Notes under the pieces: generated by a model | What the model was told of the DNA's origin: nothing | Databases searched by the model: none | Seen by the model: the letters and a program-made list of their open reading frames with translations, nothing else | Shown: positions 8,673 through 17,451 of the stretch, piece after piece | Layout of the letters: every line of letters begins with the position of its first letter | Numbering within the stretch: position 1 is the first letter of the stretch | Assembly (NCBI GenBank): GCA_002360925.1 | Contig: DERN01000011.1 | Span: 1 to 64,000, forward strand | From: Flavobacteriaceae bacterium UBA3339 | Lineage (GTDB): Bacteria; Bacteroidota; Bacteroidia; Flavobacteriales; Flavobacteriaceae | DNA: 64,000 nucleotides | Direction: 5' to 3' | Program-made: the position numbers and the translations under genes

Positions 8673-9555
8673 AAACATTGCGATTATTGTTGGCGTTTTA
8701 GGAATCGGTTCGCTTTTTTATCAGTTTACTTCAAACGGAACCAATTCGGTCGATATACGAAATCATGCGTATTTACCCAATAATATGGAATTTTGTAATG
8801 AAAGAGTTCCGGTTGAATTAATTGACGTTAAAGAACGCTTAGATCGAGAATTAACAATAAACATCAATCTACATTCTGCAACAAGTTTAATTATTAAACG
8901 TGCAAACAGATATTTCCCGGATATTGAACCTATTTTAAAACGAAACGGAATTCCAGACGATTTTAAATATTTATGTGTTATTGAAAGCTCGCTAACCAAT
9001 GCAACTTCGTCTGCCGGAGCAAAAGGATTTTGGCAATTTATGCCCGAAACTGCAAAAGAATATAAATTAGAAGTAAGCAGTACAGTCGACGAGCGCTATG
9101 ATGTTATAAAAGCAACCGAAGCTGCTTGTGTTTATTTGAAAAGAGCGTATGCTAAATTTGGAAATTGGACATTGGTTGCAGCTGCTTACAATAGAGGAAT
9201 GGCAGGAATTGATCGTCAAATTCAGGCGCAAGGCGTTTCAGATTATTACGATATGTTTTTAAACGAAGAAACATCGCGTTATGTATTCCGTATTTTAGCT
9301 TTAAAAGAAATCATGAAAGATCCGGATAAATACGGATATGTTTTTCCGAAAGATGTTTTATATCGTCCAATAAAAACTAAAAAAATCAATATAAACACCA
9401 ATATCGATAACCTGCAAACTTGGGCTTTAGAACAAGGAATCAACTTTAAAATACTGAAATTACATAATCCTTGGTTAATCGACACTTCGTTGATTGTTCC
9501 TTTAGGAAAAACATACGAAATTGAAATTCCAACAGAAGGTTATGGTAGGAAATAG
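8653..9555 (+). CDS. Lytic transglycosylase (SLT/MltD-type)
   Basis: Periplasmic murein-cleaving enzyme of 300 aa. A single N-terminal hydrophobic segment (about 8-24) acts as signal or anchor. The SLT domain has the catalytic Glu111 in CVIESSLTNATSS, then GAKGFWQFMPETAKEY and AAAYNRGMAGI, the standard family-1 motifs. No LysM repeats are visible in the remaining C-terminus, where MltD homologues usually carry them. It overlaps the upstream hydrolase gene by 20 bp. Confidence 0.9.
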   Translation: MKKRNYRNIAIIVGVLGIGSLFYQFTSNGTNSVDIRNHAYLPNNMEFCNERVPVELIDVKERLDRELTININLHSATSLIIKRANRYFPDIEPILKRNGIPDDFKYLCVIESSLTNATSSAGAKGFWQFMPETAKEYKLEVSSTVDERYDVIKATEAACVYLKRAYAKFGNWTLVAAAYNRGMAGIDRQIQAQGVSDYYDMFLNEETSRYVFRILALKEIMKDPDKYGYVFPKDVLYRPIKTKKININTNIDNLQTWALEQGINFKILKLHNPWLIDTSLIVPLGKTYEIEIPTEGYGRK

Positions 9556-9669
9556 AAGTTTATAAAATGAAGAAATTATTTTGAATATTATTTCAATAAA
9601 TATTTTTATAGAATCTTTTATAAACATGGTTAGTTTATTAATTTTGTCAAAAATTTATTATTTATAGAA

Positions 9670-10380
9670 ATGGGAAGAGCGTTTGAATTTAGAAAAGCTA
9701 GAAAAATGAAGCGTTGGTCGGCTATGGCTAAAACGTTTACGAGAATTGGTAAAGATATCGTAATGGCTGTTAAAGAAGGCGGACCTAATCCTGAAACCAA
9801 TGCACGTTTACGGGCTGTTATGCAAAATGCAAAAGCAGCAAATATGCCGAAAGACAATGTAGATCGTGCAATTAAACGTGCTTCTGATAAAGATACTGCA
9901 AACTATAAAGAGGTCTTATTCGAAGGATACGCGCCTCACGGAATTGCTGTTTTAATTGAAACGGCAACAGATAATAACAATCGTACAGTAGCAAATATTC
10001 GATCGTATTTTAATAAATGTAACGGAACCTTAGGGACACAAGGTTCTGTCGAATTTATGTTTGATCACACTTGTAATTTTAGAATTGCTAAAATTGAAGG
10101 ATTAGATTTAGAAGAATTTGAATTAGAGTTAATAGATTTAGGCGTTGACGAAGTTTTTGAAGATGAAGATGGAATTATGATTTATGGTCCTTTTACAAGT
10201 TTTGGAGCAATTCAAAAAGAATTGGAAGAACGTGAAATCGAAATTTTATCATCTGGTTTTGATAGAATTCCTCAAGTAACAAAAGAACTTACAGAAGAGG
10301 AAGTCGCAGATGTTGAGAAACTTTTAGAAAAAATCGAAGAAGATGATGATGTTCAAAATGTTTATACCACGATGGCTTAA
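9670..10380 (+). CDS. YebC/PmpR family DNA-binding / translation-related protein
   Basis: TACO1/YebC family protein of 236 aa, the usual length. The N-terminal MGRAFEFRKARKMKRWSAMA is a Bacteroidota variant of the family's MAGHSKWxNIKHRK start. NARLRAVMQNAKAANMPKDN and GYAPHGIAVLIE are family hallmarks, as is the acidic C-terminus. Members have been described as transcription regulators and, for some, as helping ribosomes through difficult sequences. Which applies here cannot be told. It is monocistronic with a terminator at 10416-10446. Confidence 0.93.
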   Translation: MGRAFEFRKARKMKRWSAMAKTFTRIGKDIVMAVKEGGPNPETNARLRAVMQNAKAANMPKDNVDRAIKRASDKDTANYKEVLFEGYAPHGIAVLIETATDNNNRTVANIRSYFNKCNGTLGTQGSVEFMFDHTCNFRIAKIEGLDLEEFELELIDLGVDEVFEDEDGIMIYGPFTSFGAIQKELEEREIEILSSGFDRIPQVTKELTEEEVADVEKLLEKIEEDDDVQNVYTTMA

Positions 10381-10415
10381 GGAATAATAAAAAAATATAA
10401 TCTCTATAAGTTAAG

Positions 10416-10446
10416 AAAAAAGACAATTCAAATGAATTGTCTTTTT
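10416..10446. terminator. Terminator between yebC and the convergent P-type ATPase gene
   Basis: AAAAAGACAATTC / GAATTGTCTTTTT hairpin with a 4-nt loop and T-runs on both strands. Confidence 0.85.
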
Positions 10447-10450
10447 ATAT

Positions 10451-12826
10451 TTACCATCTCCCCTTCCTTGCGTAATAATTACTCATTATAGTAACAAAGC
10501 TAATAATAGTTGCAGTACTTACAGGCATAATGATTGCTGCTACTAATGGCGATAAATGGTTAGAAAGTGCGAACGAAAGTCCTACTACGTTGTAACTAAT
10601 TGCTAATCCGTAGCTCATTTTAATGGTTTTCATTGCGTTTTTAGCAAAATTTAAAAAGTAGGTCAGTTTTCCGAAAACCGAAGCATCCATAATAGCATCA
10701 CTTGCCGGAGTAAAAACGTTTACATTTTCAGAAATAGAAATACCAACATTACTTTGTGCTAAAGCTCCTGCATCGTTTAATCCGTCGCCAATCATGAGAA
10801 CATTTTCCCCATTGTTTTGCAGTTCTTTAATAAAATTGAGTTTATCGTCTGGTTTTTGATCAAAAATCATTTGAGTTCCTTCGGGTACAAAACGCTCTAA
10901 CATTTTGCGTTCGCCATCATTATCACCCGATAAAATATATAAATTATAATGTTGTTTCTTTAAAGCTGTAAACAATTGATCAATCCCTTCTCTGTATTCA
11001 TTTTCGAAAACATAAAATCCTTTTACAACATCATTAATCGAAATGTAAACTCGAGTTTGGTTAATAGTTTCGTTATTATTTGATTGAACCCAATTTGACG
11101 AACCTACTTTTATCTTATAGTTTTTAAAAGATCCTTCGATTCCTTTTCCGGCAATTTCTTGATAAAACTCAGGTTTTTCGATCGAAACATCAGGCAACAA
11201 CATATATAATCGTCGACTTAATGGATGATTAGAACCCCGCACAATATTCTTTACTGCTGTAATTTCTTCTTTATTCAAAACAGTTCCTTCGTAATGTATT
11301 TTCTGATTTTGATTTGAAGTCAATGTCCCTGTTTTATCAAAAACAATCGTATCGGCTTTTGCCAATTGTTCAATTACCGCCGTGTTTTTTAAATACAATT
11401 TGCGTTTTCCCATTAATCGAATCACATTTCCCCAAGTATAAGGCGCTGTTAAAGCCAATGCGCACGGACACGCAACAATTAAAACCGCTGTTAAAACATT
11501 AAAAGCATCGTTAAAACTTTTAAAACTCCAACCAATAAAACCAACCAACGCAATGGTTAATAAAGTTGGCGTAAAAATTCTACTTGCACGATCTGTAATT
11601 GTTTTAATCTTTTGTGAAGTCTTTTTCTGAAAAACTTCATTACTCCACAATTGCGTTAAATAACTTTGCGAAACACTATTAATTGCTTCAACAACAATAG
11701 CATTTCCTACTTGTTTTCCGCCAGCAAATATTTTATCTCCCGATTTTTTTTCAACCGGAACCGCTTCTCCTGTAACAAAACTATAATCAACAAAAGCTGA
11801 TTCGGAAATTAAGACGGCATCAACCGGAATTAATTCTTCGTTTCGAATCATTAATTGATTTCCTTTTTCGATTTCATAAACCTGAATTGGAGTTTCGATC
11901 TTATTTTCGATTTTGGTAACTGCAATCGGGAAATACGATTTGTAATCTCGTTCAAAAGATAAAAAGTTATATGTTGTTTGCTGAATCAATTTTCCTGAAA
12001 GCATAAAGAAAACCAAACCGCACATACTATCTAAAAATCCGGCGCCGTCTTGAAAGAAAATATCGACAATACTTCTTAGAAACATCACGATAATCCCCAA
12101 AGCCATTGGAATATCGATATTATACGATTTTGTTTTGATGCTATGATAAGCCGATATATAATAAGGAGTTGCTGAATATAGAAAAACAGGCAAAGCCAAG
12201 ACTACATTAAAATAGCGAAAAAAATCGCGATATTCACGCATCCAAAAATCGTCTACATTAAAGTATTCGGGAAACGATAAAAGCATGATGTTTCCGAAAC
12301 CAAAAAACGCAACTCCGATTTTATACAGTAAACTTCGATCAATTAATTTTGGTTTTGCATCGAATTGCTCTAAACTTATATAAGGTTCGTAACCAATCGA
12401 AGCTAACAACAAAACCAATTCTTTCAACGTAATTTTATTCGGATTGAAATTTACTGTTACTTTTTTCTGAGAGAAAACTACCTGAGAATGACTTACTCCT
12501 TCGTTTAAAGTGTTTAAGTTTTCTAAAATCCAAATACACGAACTGCAATGAATATGTGGAATATACAAACGAACAATCTGAATATTATCTTCTTCAAAAT
12601 CAATTAATTTAGAAACAATCTCCTGATTATCAAGATAGTTGTATTTAGAGGAAACATCCTTAGGAGTTGCTCCTGGATTTTGTCCAAATTCGTAGTAACT
12701 TGCCAATCCGTTTTCTGAAAATAAATCATAAACGGTTTGACAGCCTTTACAGCAGAAATTCTTATCATCGAAAACGATTTTCTCGTTTTCAACAATATCA
12801 TTTCCACAATGATAACAATTTAACAT
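10451..12826 (-). CDS. ccoI: Heavy-metal P1B-type ATPase, CcoI/FixI-like (copper)
   Basis: Membrane copper ATPase of 791 aa of the type that supplies Cu to cbb3 cytochrome oxidase. The N-terminus carries a cysteine cluster (CYHCG, then FCCKGC) preceding a heavy-metal-associated domain with HIHCSSC. About eight membrane segments follow. The ion-binding motif is C453-P-C455, the phosphorylated Asp is D497 in DKTGTLTS, and the HP (GSNHPLSRRL) and hinge (GDGLNDAGAL) motifs are present. No ccoS or ccoN gene follows; the next gene is convergent yebC. The gene is divergent from an Fnr-like regulator with an FNR-like box between them, which fits micro-oxic induction. The CcoI assignment is inferred from domain layout and this context. 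Confidence 0.85.
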   Translation of the reverse strand: MLNCYHCGNDIVENEKIVFDDKNFCCKGCQTVYDLFSENGLASYYEFGQNPGATPKDVSSKYNYLDNQEIVSKLIDFEEDNIQIVRLYIPHIHCSSCIWILENLNTLNEGVSHSQVVFSQKKVTVNFNPNKITLKELVLLLASIGYEPYISLEQFDAKPKLIDRSLLYKIGVAFFGFGNIMLLSFPEYFNVDDFWMREYRDFFRYFNVVLALPVFLYSATPYYISAYHSIKTKSYNIDIPMALGIIVMFLRSIVDIFFQDGAGFLDSMCGLVFFMLSGKLIQQTTYNFLSFERDYKSYFPIAVTKIENKIETPIQVYEIEKGNQLMIRNEELIPVDAVLISESAFVDYSFVTGEAVPVEKKSGDKIFAGGKQVGNAIVVEAINSVSQSYLTQLWSNEVFQKKTSQKIKTITDRASRIFTPTLLTIALVGFIGWSFKSFNDAFNVLTAVLIVACPCALALTAPYTWGNVIRLMGKRKLYLKNTAVIEQLAKADTIVFDKTGTLTSNQNQKIHYEGTVLNKEEITAVKNIVRGSNHPLSRRLYMLLPDVSIEKPEFYQEIAGKGIEGSFKNYKIKVGSSNWVQSNNNETINQTRVYISINDVVKGFYVFENEYREGIDQLFTALKKQHYNLYILSGDNDGERKMLERFVPEGTQMIFDQKPDDKLNFIKELQNNGENVLMIGDGLNDAGALAQSNVGISISENVNVFTPASDAIMDASVFGKLTYFLNFAKNAMKTIKMSYGLAISYNVVGLSFALSNHLSPLVAAIIMPVSTATIISFVTIMSNYYARKGRW

Positions 12827-12883
12827 ACCTTAAAATTTGCTTTATACCTTATACAAAATTCCTAAGTACTTACTCGCTAAAAA

Positions 12884-12897
12884 ATGATAAATATCAT
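12884..12897. promoter_or_regulatory. FNR-box-like palindrome
   Basis: ATGATAAATATCAT matches the core TGAT-N4-ATCA of the FNR consensus TTGAT-N4-ATCAA, with only the outer base of each arm changed. It lies in the 114-bp divergent region between the CcoI-like gene and the Fnr-family gene, with its centre about 65 bp upstream of the first and 50 bp upstream of the second. Confidence 0.6.
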
Positions 12898-12906
12898 ATA
12901 TTGTCG

Positions 12907-12914
12907 TATATTTG
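12907..12914 (+). promoter_or_regulatory. -7 element upstream of the Fnr-like gene
   Basis: TATATTTG matches the Bacteroidota -7 consensus TAnnTTTG and sits 27 bp before the start codon. No good -33 TTG is seen; the FNR-like palindrome lies where that element would be. Confidence 0.55.
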
Positions 12915-12940
12915 TACTTTAGAACTAAAGTTAGGAATTA

Positions 12941-13621
12941 ATGGGCAAATGTGAACAATGCATTGTTAGGGAACTGAGTTCGCTAAATGCACTATCTAAA
13001 AACGAATTAATTCATTTATCGGATTGTAAAGATTCTTTCGAAATTAAAAAAGGTGACATTATTTTTAGCGAAGGCGATTTAATGAATGGCGTTTACTGTA
13101 TTAAAGAAGGAACTTGTAAGTTGGTTAAAATGAATTCGAACGGAAAAGATACCATTTTAAAACTGATTACAAAAGGTGATTTGTTAGGTCAAGATTCGAT
13201 TCTTACTGAAAACAAAGCTGCATTAAGTGCGGTTGCTGTTGAAGATATGCAAGTTTGTTACATTCCTAAAACTGAAATTCTAGGTTTTATTAACGAAAAC
13301 AATAAATTCTCTTTCGAGGTTACTCGAAGCGTTTGCAACCAATTAACGCAAGCTAACGAATTTGCTGTTAATCATACTCACAAAACGGTAAAAGAGCGTT
13401 TAGCTGCCGTTTTAATTAATCTTCATGATACTTCCGGAACAGACGAAGATGGTTTTTTAAATCTTCAATTAAGCCGAGAAGAAATTGCCAGCATGGTTGG
13501 AACCGCGACTGAAAGCTGTATTCGCTTGCTTTCTGAATTAAGAAAAGCTGGTTTTATTGATTTAAAAGGAAAAAGAATCAAAATTTCATCCTTGAATAAC
13601 TTAAAAAGTTTAGCAGAATAA
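12941..13621 (+). CDS. Crp/Fnr family transcriptional regulator
   Basis: Cytosolic DNA-binding regulator of 226 aa. The N-terminal cyclic-nucleotide-binding-like beta-roll has KKGDIIFSEGDLMNGVYCI and GDLLGQDSIL. The C-terminal winged helix-turn-helix has LSREEIASMVGTATESCIRLL, with E, S and R at positions typical of FNR recognition helices. Cys4 and Cys7 (CEQC), Cys29 and Cys52 suggest possible Fe-S-based oxygen sensing, but spacing differs from enterobacterial FNR. Divergence from a cbb3-type copper ATPase gene and an FNR-like box between them support a role in low-oxygen control. Confidence 0.88.
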   Translation: MGKCEQCIVRELSSLNALSKNELIHLSDCKDSFEIKKGDIIFSEGDLMNGVYCIKEGTCKLVKMNSNGKDTILKLITKGDLLGQDSILTENKAALSAVAVEDMQVCYIPKTEILGFINENNKFSFEVTRSVCNQLTQANEFAVNHTHKTVKERLAAVLINLHDTSGTDEDGFLNLQLSREEIASMVGTATESCIRLLSELRKAGFIDLKGKRIKISSLNNLKSLAE

Positions 13622-13667
13622 TTTTATTTGATTCTTAAACTATTGCTATTTTGTTTATTTTCGCAAG

Positions 13668-14681
13668 ATGATGAATACAAATGAAATCGAGTTTCTTACT
13701 AATTTTCTAGAAACACCGAAACAAATAGCAATTATTCCGCATCGCAATCCAGATGGTGACGCTTTAGGCTCAACTTTAGGATTGTATCATGTTTTAAAGC
13801 AATTAAATCATAACGTTAAAGTTATTTCGCCAAACGAATTTCCCGATTTTATTAGCTGGCTTCCGGGTGCTGATGAAGTCTTGATTTTTGAGCGAAATCA
13901 TGAAACTTGCAAAAAATTTCTACAAAACAGCAATCTAATTTTTACATTAGATTTTAATGCATTGCATAGAACTGGCGAGCAAATGGGAGCTTTTTTAAGT
14001 ACGCTTTCTGCCGATTTTGTCATGATCGATCATCATCAAATGCCAGATGATTATGCAAAAATCACGGTTTCCGACACTTCTTTTGGTTCTACTTGCGAAC
14101 TTTTATATCGTTTTTTACAACAATTATCTTTACAAAAATACATCAACAAAGATGTTGCAACTTGTATTTATACTGGAATTGTAACCGATTCGGGCTCGTT
14201 TAAATTTACCAAAACCACAGGAAATACACACAGAGTTGTCGCTGATTTAATCGATTTGGGAATTGATAATCCCGGAATTCACAACAATCTTTTTAGTACA
14301 AGTTCGTACAATCGTTTACAATTATTAGGTCGTGCTTTAGAAAAACTAAAAGTATTTCCCGAACATAAAACGGCTTATACATGGTTATCGCAAAAAGATC
14401 TTTATGAATTTAATTTTCAAAAAGGCGATACAGAAGGAATCGTAAATTACGGTTTATCGATAAACGGCATAGATTTAGCTGCCATTTTTATTGAAAATAA
14501 AGACGAAGGAATCATTAAGATTTCGTTTAGATCGGAAGGAAGTTTTGATGTGAATGAATTTTCAAGAAATTATTTTAATGGTGGAGGACATATTAATGCT
14601 GCCGGCGGAAAATCGTTCGATTCTATGCAAGAAACGCTTTCTAAATTCGAAACTATTTTAAAAGAAATAAACAAACAATAA
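13668..14681 (+). CDS. DHH-family phosphoesterase (NrnA-like)
   Basis: Protein of 337 aa with DHH and DHHA1 domains, resembling bifunctional oligoribonuclease/pAp phosphatase NrnA. Metal ligands are visible: H25 and D29/D31 in PHRNPDGDA, an Asp in FTLDFNAL, and D121-H122-H123 in MIDHHQMP. The C-terminal DHHA1 motif reads FNGGGHINAAGG. It would degrade short RNA oligonucleotides and/or 3'-phosphoadenosine 5'-phosphate in the cytosol. It is 2 bp upstream of gldI, an arrangement I recall from other flavobacteria. Confidence 0.88.
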   Translation: MMNTNEIEFLTNFLETPKQIAIIPHRNPDGDALGSTLGLYHVLKQLNHNVKVISPNEFPDFISWLPGADEVLIFERNHETCKKFLQNSNLIFTLDFNALHRTGEQMGAFLSTLSADFVMIDHHQMPDDYAKITVSDTSFGSTCELLYRFLQQLSLQKYINKDVATCIYTGIVTDSGSFKFTKTTGNTHRVVADLIDLGIDNPGIHNNLFSTSSYNRLQLLGRALEKLKVFPEHKTAYTWLSQKDLYEFNFQKGDTEGIVNYGLSINGIDLAAIFIENKDEGIIKISFRSEGSFDVNEFSRNYFNGGGHINAAGGKSFDSMQETLSKFETILKEINKQ

Positions 14682-14683
14682 CT

Positions 14684-15220
14684 ATGAAAAGATTTTTTGC
14701 TTGTTTGGGTTTGCTTACTTTTTTAGTTGCTTGTAAACAACCTACTCCGCGAGAACCTATTACATATCGTTCCGGAACTTTTATAAAAGAATCGGTTCAG
14801 CGTAATAAAAACTTGGTTCAAGACGAAGAAAAAATCATTCAGGATTTAATAAAAAAAGATTCTGAACATAAATATTATCAAAGTTCGTTAGGTTTTTGGT
14901 ACAAATACCACGAAGCTAACACAACCGATTCTTTAACTCCTAAAAAAGGTGATATCGTTAAATTAGACTTCGAAATCTATGATATTAATGAACAGCTTAT
15001 TTACGGAAAAGATGAAACAACTCCGAAAGTTTATGCAGTCGATAAGCAAGAAATAATGGTTGGTTTGCGCCACGCAGTAAAATTAATGCACAAAGGCGAA
15101 ACTATTTCGTTCGTTTTCCCATCGCATATGGCATACGGATATTTAGGAGATAAAGCTAAAATCGGAACCAACGAACCTTTAATTTGTAAAGTAACACTCA
15201 TTGATATTAAACCAGAATAA
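14684..15220 (+). CDS. gldI: Gliding-motility FKBP-type peptidyl-prolyl isomerase lipoprotein GldI
   Basis: Lipoprotein of 178 aa with lipobox LVAC (Cys17) and a C-terminal FKBP domain (about residues 85-178). The domain carries GDIVKLDFEIYD, GLRHAVKLMHKGE and FPSHMAYGY. GldI is essential for gliding in Flavobacterium johnsoniae, presumably by folding secreted gliding/T9SS components at the envelope. Two PPIase genes follow directly, making a folding-factor operon. The start follows the DHH gene stop by 2 bp. Presence of gldI suggests but does not prove gliding in this strain. Confidence 0.9.
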   Translation: MKRFFACLGLLTFLVACKQPTPREPITYRSGTFIKESVQRNKNLVQDEEKIIQDLIKKDSEHKYYQSSLGFWYKYHEANTTDSLTPKKGDIVKLDFEIYDINEQLIYGKDETTPKVYAVDKQEIMVGLRHAVKLMHKGETISFVFPSHMAYGYLGDKAKIGTNEPLICKVTLIDIKPE

Positions 15221-15221
15221 A

Positions 15222-16283
15222 ATGAAAAAATTCCTTATCTTATTTGCATTGGCATCTACTCAGCTTTTTGCTCAAGGCAAACTTACCGATGGTCTTTACG
15301 CTAATTTTGTAACAAAAAAAGGCATCATCACAACCGAATTATTTTATAAACAAACTCCTTTAACTGTTGCAAATTTTGTTGCTTTGGCAGAAGGAACGCA
15401 TCCTGATGTTAAAGCAGAATACAAAGGAAAACCTTTTTACAACGGATTGAAATTTCATCGCGTTATTGCAGATTTCATGATTCAAGGAGGTGATCCAAAA
15501 GGAGATGGCTCTGGTGAACCAGGTTATTTATTTCCGGATGAAATCGTTCCAGAATTAAAACACGATGTTCCAGGAATTTTATCAATGGCAAATCGTGGTC
15601 CTGCTACAAACGGATCTCAATTTTTCATTACGCACAAACCAACTCCGCATTTAGATGGTCGCCATACCGTTTTTGGAAAAGTTATTAACGGACAAAATGT
15701 AGTGGATGCGATTGAACAAAACGACGTAATTGAAAAAGTTGAAATTGTTCGTGTTGGAAAAGATGTAAAAAAATTCAACGCAGCTAAAGAATATTCTTCT
15801 GTAATGGCAAAAATCAAAAAAGAGGAAGAAGTAAAAAAACAAAAAGAAGAAGCTTTAAATGCTAAAACTAAAGCTTTATTCAACGAATATAACGCAAAAG
15901 CAACGGAATTACCTTCTGGAATAAAATTATATGTAGTTGAAAAAGGAATAGGAGGAAAACCAAACGAAGGCGAAAACATTTCTTTTGATTATGCTGGTTA
16001 TTTAGCGGACGGAAAATTATTCGATACCGGAATTGAAAGCTTAGCGACAGAACATGGAATTTTTGATCCACGCAGAAAAGCTGCCGATGCTTACAAACCT
16101 TTAAACTACACATTTGGCGAAAAAGGCGGTTTTATTCAAGGAATGACCGAAGGTTTGTTGCAATTGAATAAAGGCGATAAAGCGTATATTTTTATTCCAT
16201 CTGAATTAGGTTACGGAAGTCGCGCAATGGGACCAATTCCGGCGAATTCTAATTTAGTATTTTATGTAGATATTAAACAATAA
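15222..16283 (+). CDS. Secreted cyclophilin-FKBP fusion peptidyl-prolyl isomerase (first of three)
   Basis: Two-domain folding enzyme of 353 aa. The signal peptide is MKKFLILFALASTQLFAQ. The cyclophilin domain (about 20-185) has FHRVIADFMIQGGDPKGDG, MANRGPATNGSQFFI and LDGRHTVFGKV. A Lys/Glu-rich helical linker leads to an FKBP domain (about 225-353) with GENISFDYAGYLADGKLFDTG and IPSELGYG. The ATG at 15222, one base after the gldI stop codon, is preferred over an in-frame start at 15201 because it begins the signal peptide. It probably acts in the periplasm on exported proteins. It is similar throughout to the next gene, so the pair likely arose by duplication. Confidence 0.9.
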   Translation: MKKFLILFALASTQLFAQGKLTDGLYANFVTKKGIITTELFYKQTPLTVANFVALAEGTHPDVKAEYKGKPFYNGLKFHRVIADFMIQGGDPKGDGSGEPGYLFPDEIVPELKHDVPGILSMANRGPATNGSQFFITHKPTPHLDGRHTVFGKVINGQNVVDAIEQNDVIEKVEIVRVGKDVKKFNAAKEYSSVMAKIKKEEEVKKQKEEALNAKTKALFNEYNAKATELPSGIKLYVVEKGIGGKPNEGENISFDYAGYLADGKLFDTGIESLATEHGIFDPRRKAADAYKPLNYTFGEKGGFIQGMTEGLLQLNKGDKAYIFIPSELGYGSRAMGPIPANSNLVFYVDIKQ

Positions 16284-16296
16284 ATAATCGTAAACA

Positions 16297-17373
16297 ATGA
16301 AAAAAATCTTAGCAATTACAGCTTTAGCAGCTACATTGTTTGTTTCATGTAAAAAAGAAGAATCAAATCTTCCAGAAGGCTTATATGCCGAAATTACAAC
16401 AAACAAAGGAAAAATCGTTGCACAATTAGAATATGAAAAAGTTCCTTTAACGGTAGCAAACTTTGTAAGTTTGGCTGAAGGAAATAATCCGTTTGTTGAG
16501 CCGAAATTTAAAGACAAACCTTTTTACGACGGATTGACATTTCATCGAGTAATCGAAAACTTCATGATTCAAGGTGGAGATCCGGATGGAACTGGAGAAG
16601 GCGGACCTGGATATAAATTTAATGATGAATTTAATGCAGAATTAAAACACGATAAACCGGGAATTTTATCAATGGCAAACGCCGGTCCTGGAACAAATGG
16701 TTCTCAATTTTTCATTACACATGTTCCTACGCCTTGGTTAGACGGAATGCACAGTGTTTTTGGACACGTAATTGAAGGACAAGATATTGTAAATCAAATT
16801 GTACAAGGAGATAAAATTGAATCTATTAAAATCATTCGTTCAGGCGATAATGCTAAAAAATTCGATGCTCCTAAAGTTTTTAAAGAAAAACAAGACGAAA
16901 ATAAAAAAGTTCAAGAGCAAGCAGATAAAGCTATCGAAGGAGTTATGAATCAAACGGTTCAAACATTAAACGATGCTAAATCTAAAGCTAATAAAAACAC
17001 ATCTGGTTTGTCTTATTTTGTTTTTGAAAAAGGAAATGGCGGGAAACCAAAAGCAGGAGATAAAATCAATGTAGCATATGCAGGTTATTTCGAAAATGGT
17101 CGTTTGTTTGATACGAGTATAGAGCGAATTGCCGAAAAATACAATATGTTAGATGCTCAGAGAAAAGCTGCAAATGGCTATACTCCTATTCCGTTTGAAT
17201 ATGGTCAAAAAACAGGGTTAATTCCAGGGTTTATTGAAGGAATCGAACAATTAAACATTGGAGATAAAGCATACATCTTCATTCCTTCTCACTTAGCTTA
17301 TGGCGAAAGAGGTGCCGGAAGCGCAATTCCACCAAATACAGATTTAGTTTTCGAACTACACATCACTAAATAA
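16297..17373 (+). CDS. Lipoprotein cyclophilin-FKBP fusion peptidyl-prolyl isomerase (second of three)
   Basis: Protein of 358 aa with the same cyclophilin-linker-FKBP layout as the preceding gene, but with a lipoprotein signal (lipobox FVSC, Cys18) in place of the soluble secretion signal. Cyclophilin motifs are FHRVIENFMIQGGDPDGTG, NGSQFFITHVPTPWLDG and HSVFGHV. FKBP motifs are GDKINVAYAGYFENGRLFDTS and IPSHLAYGERGAG. It starts 13 bp after the previous stop and ends the gldI operon at a strong terminator. It is probably membrane-anchored in the periplasm. Confidence 0.9.
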   Translation: MKKILAITALAATLFVSCKKEESNLPEGLYAEITTNKGKIVAQLEYEKVPLTVANFVSLAEGNNPFVEPKFKDKPFYDGLTFHRVIENFMIQGGDPDGTGEGGPGYKFNDEFNAELKHDKPGILSMANAGPGTNGSQFFITHVPTPWLDGMHSVFGHVIEGQDIVNQIVQGDKIESIKIIRSGDNAKKFDAPKVFKEKQDENKKVQEQADKAIEGVMNQTVQTLNDAKSKANKNTSGLSYFVFEKGNGGKPKAGDKINVAYAGYFENGRLFDTSIERIAEKYNMLDAQRKAANGYTPIPFEYGQKTGLIPGFIEGIEQLNIGDKAYIFIPSHLAYGERGAGSAIPPNTDLVFELHITK

Positions 17374-17376
17374 TTA

Positions 17377-17399
17377 AAGAGGCTTTTGCCTCTTTTTTT
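17377..17399 (+). terminator. Terminator after the gldI/PPIase operon
   Basis: AAAGAGGC / GCCTCTTT stem with a TTTT loop and a T-run. Confidence 0.85.
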
Positions 17400-17451
17400 G
17401 TTTCTAACCTTTCAAGATGCTATATTTACTTACATAAAACAGTTAAACAAA

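Noticed and set aside
15617..15979. Minus-strand frame of 120 codons within a PPIase gene
   Set aside because: Lies antisense to an obvious cyclophilin-FKBP gene; composition is Phe/Ser-rich as expected of a shadow frame.
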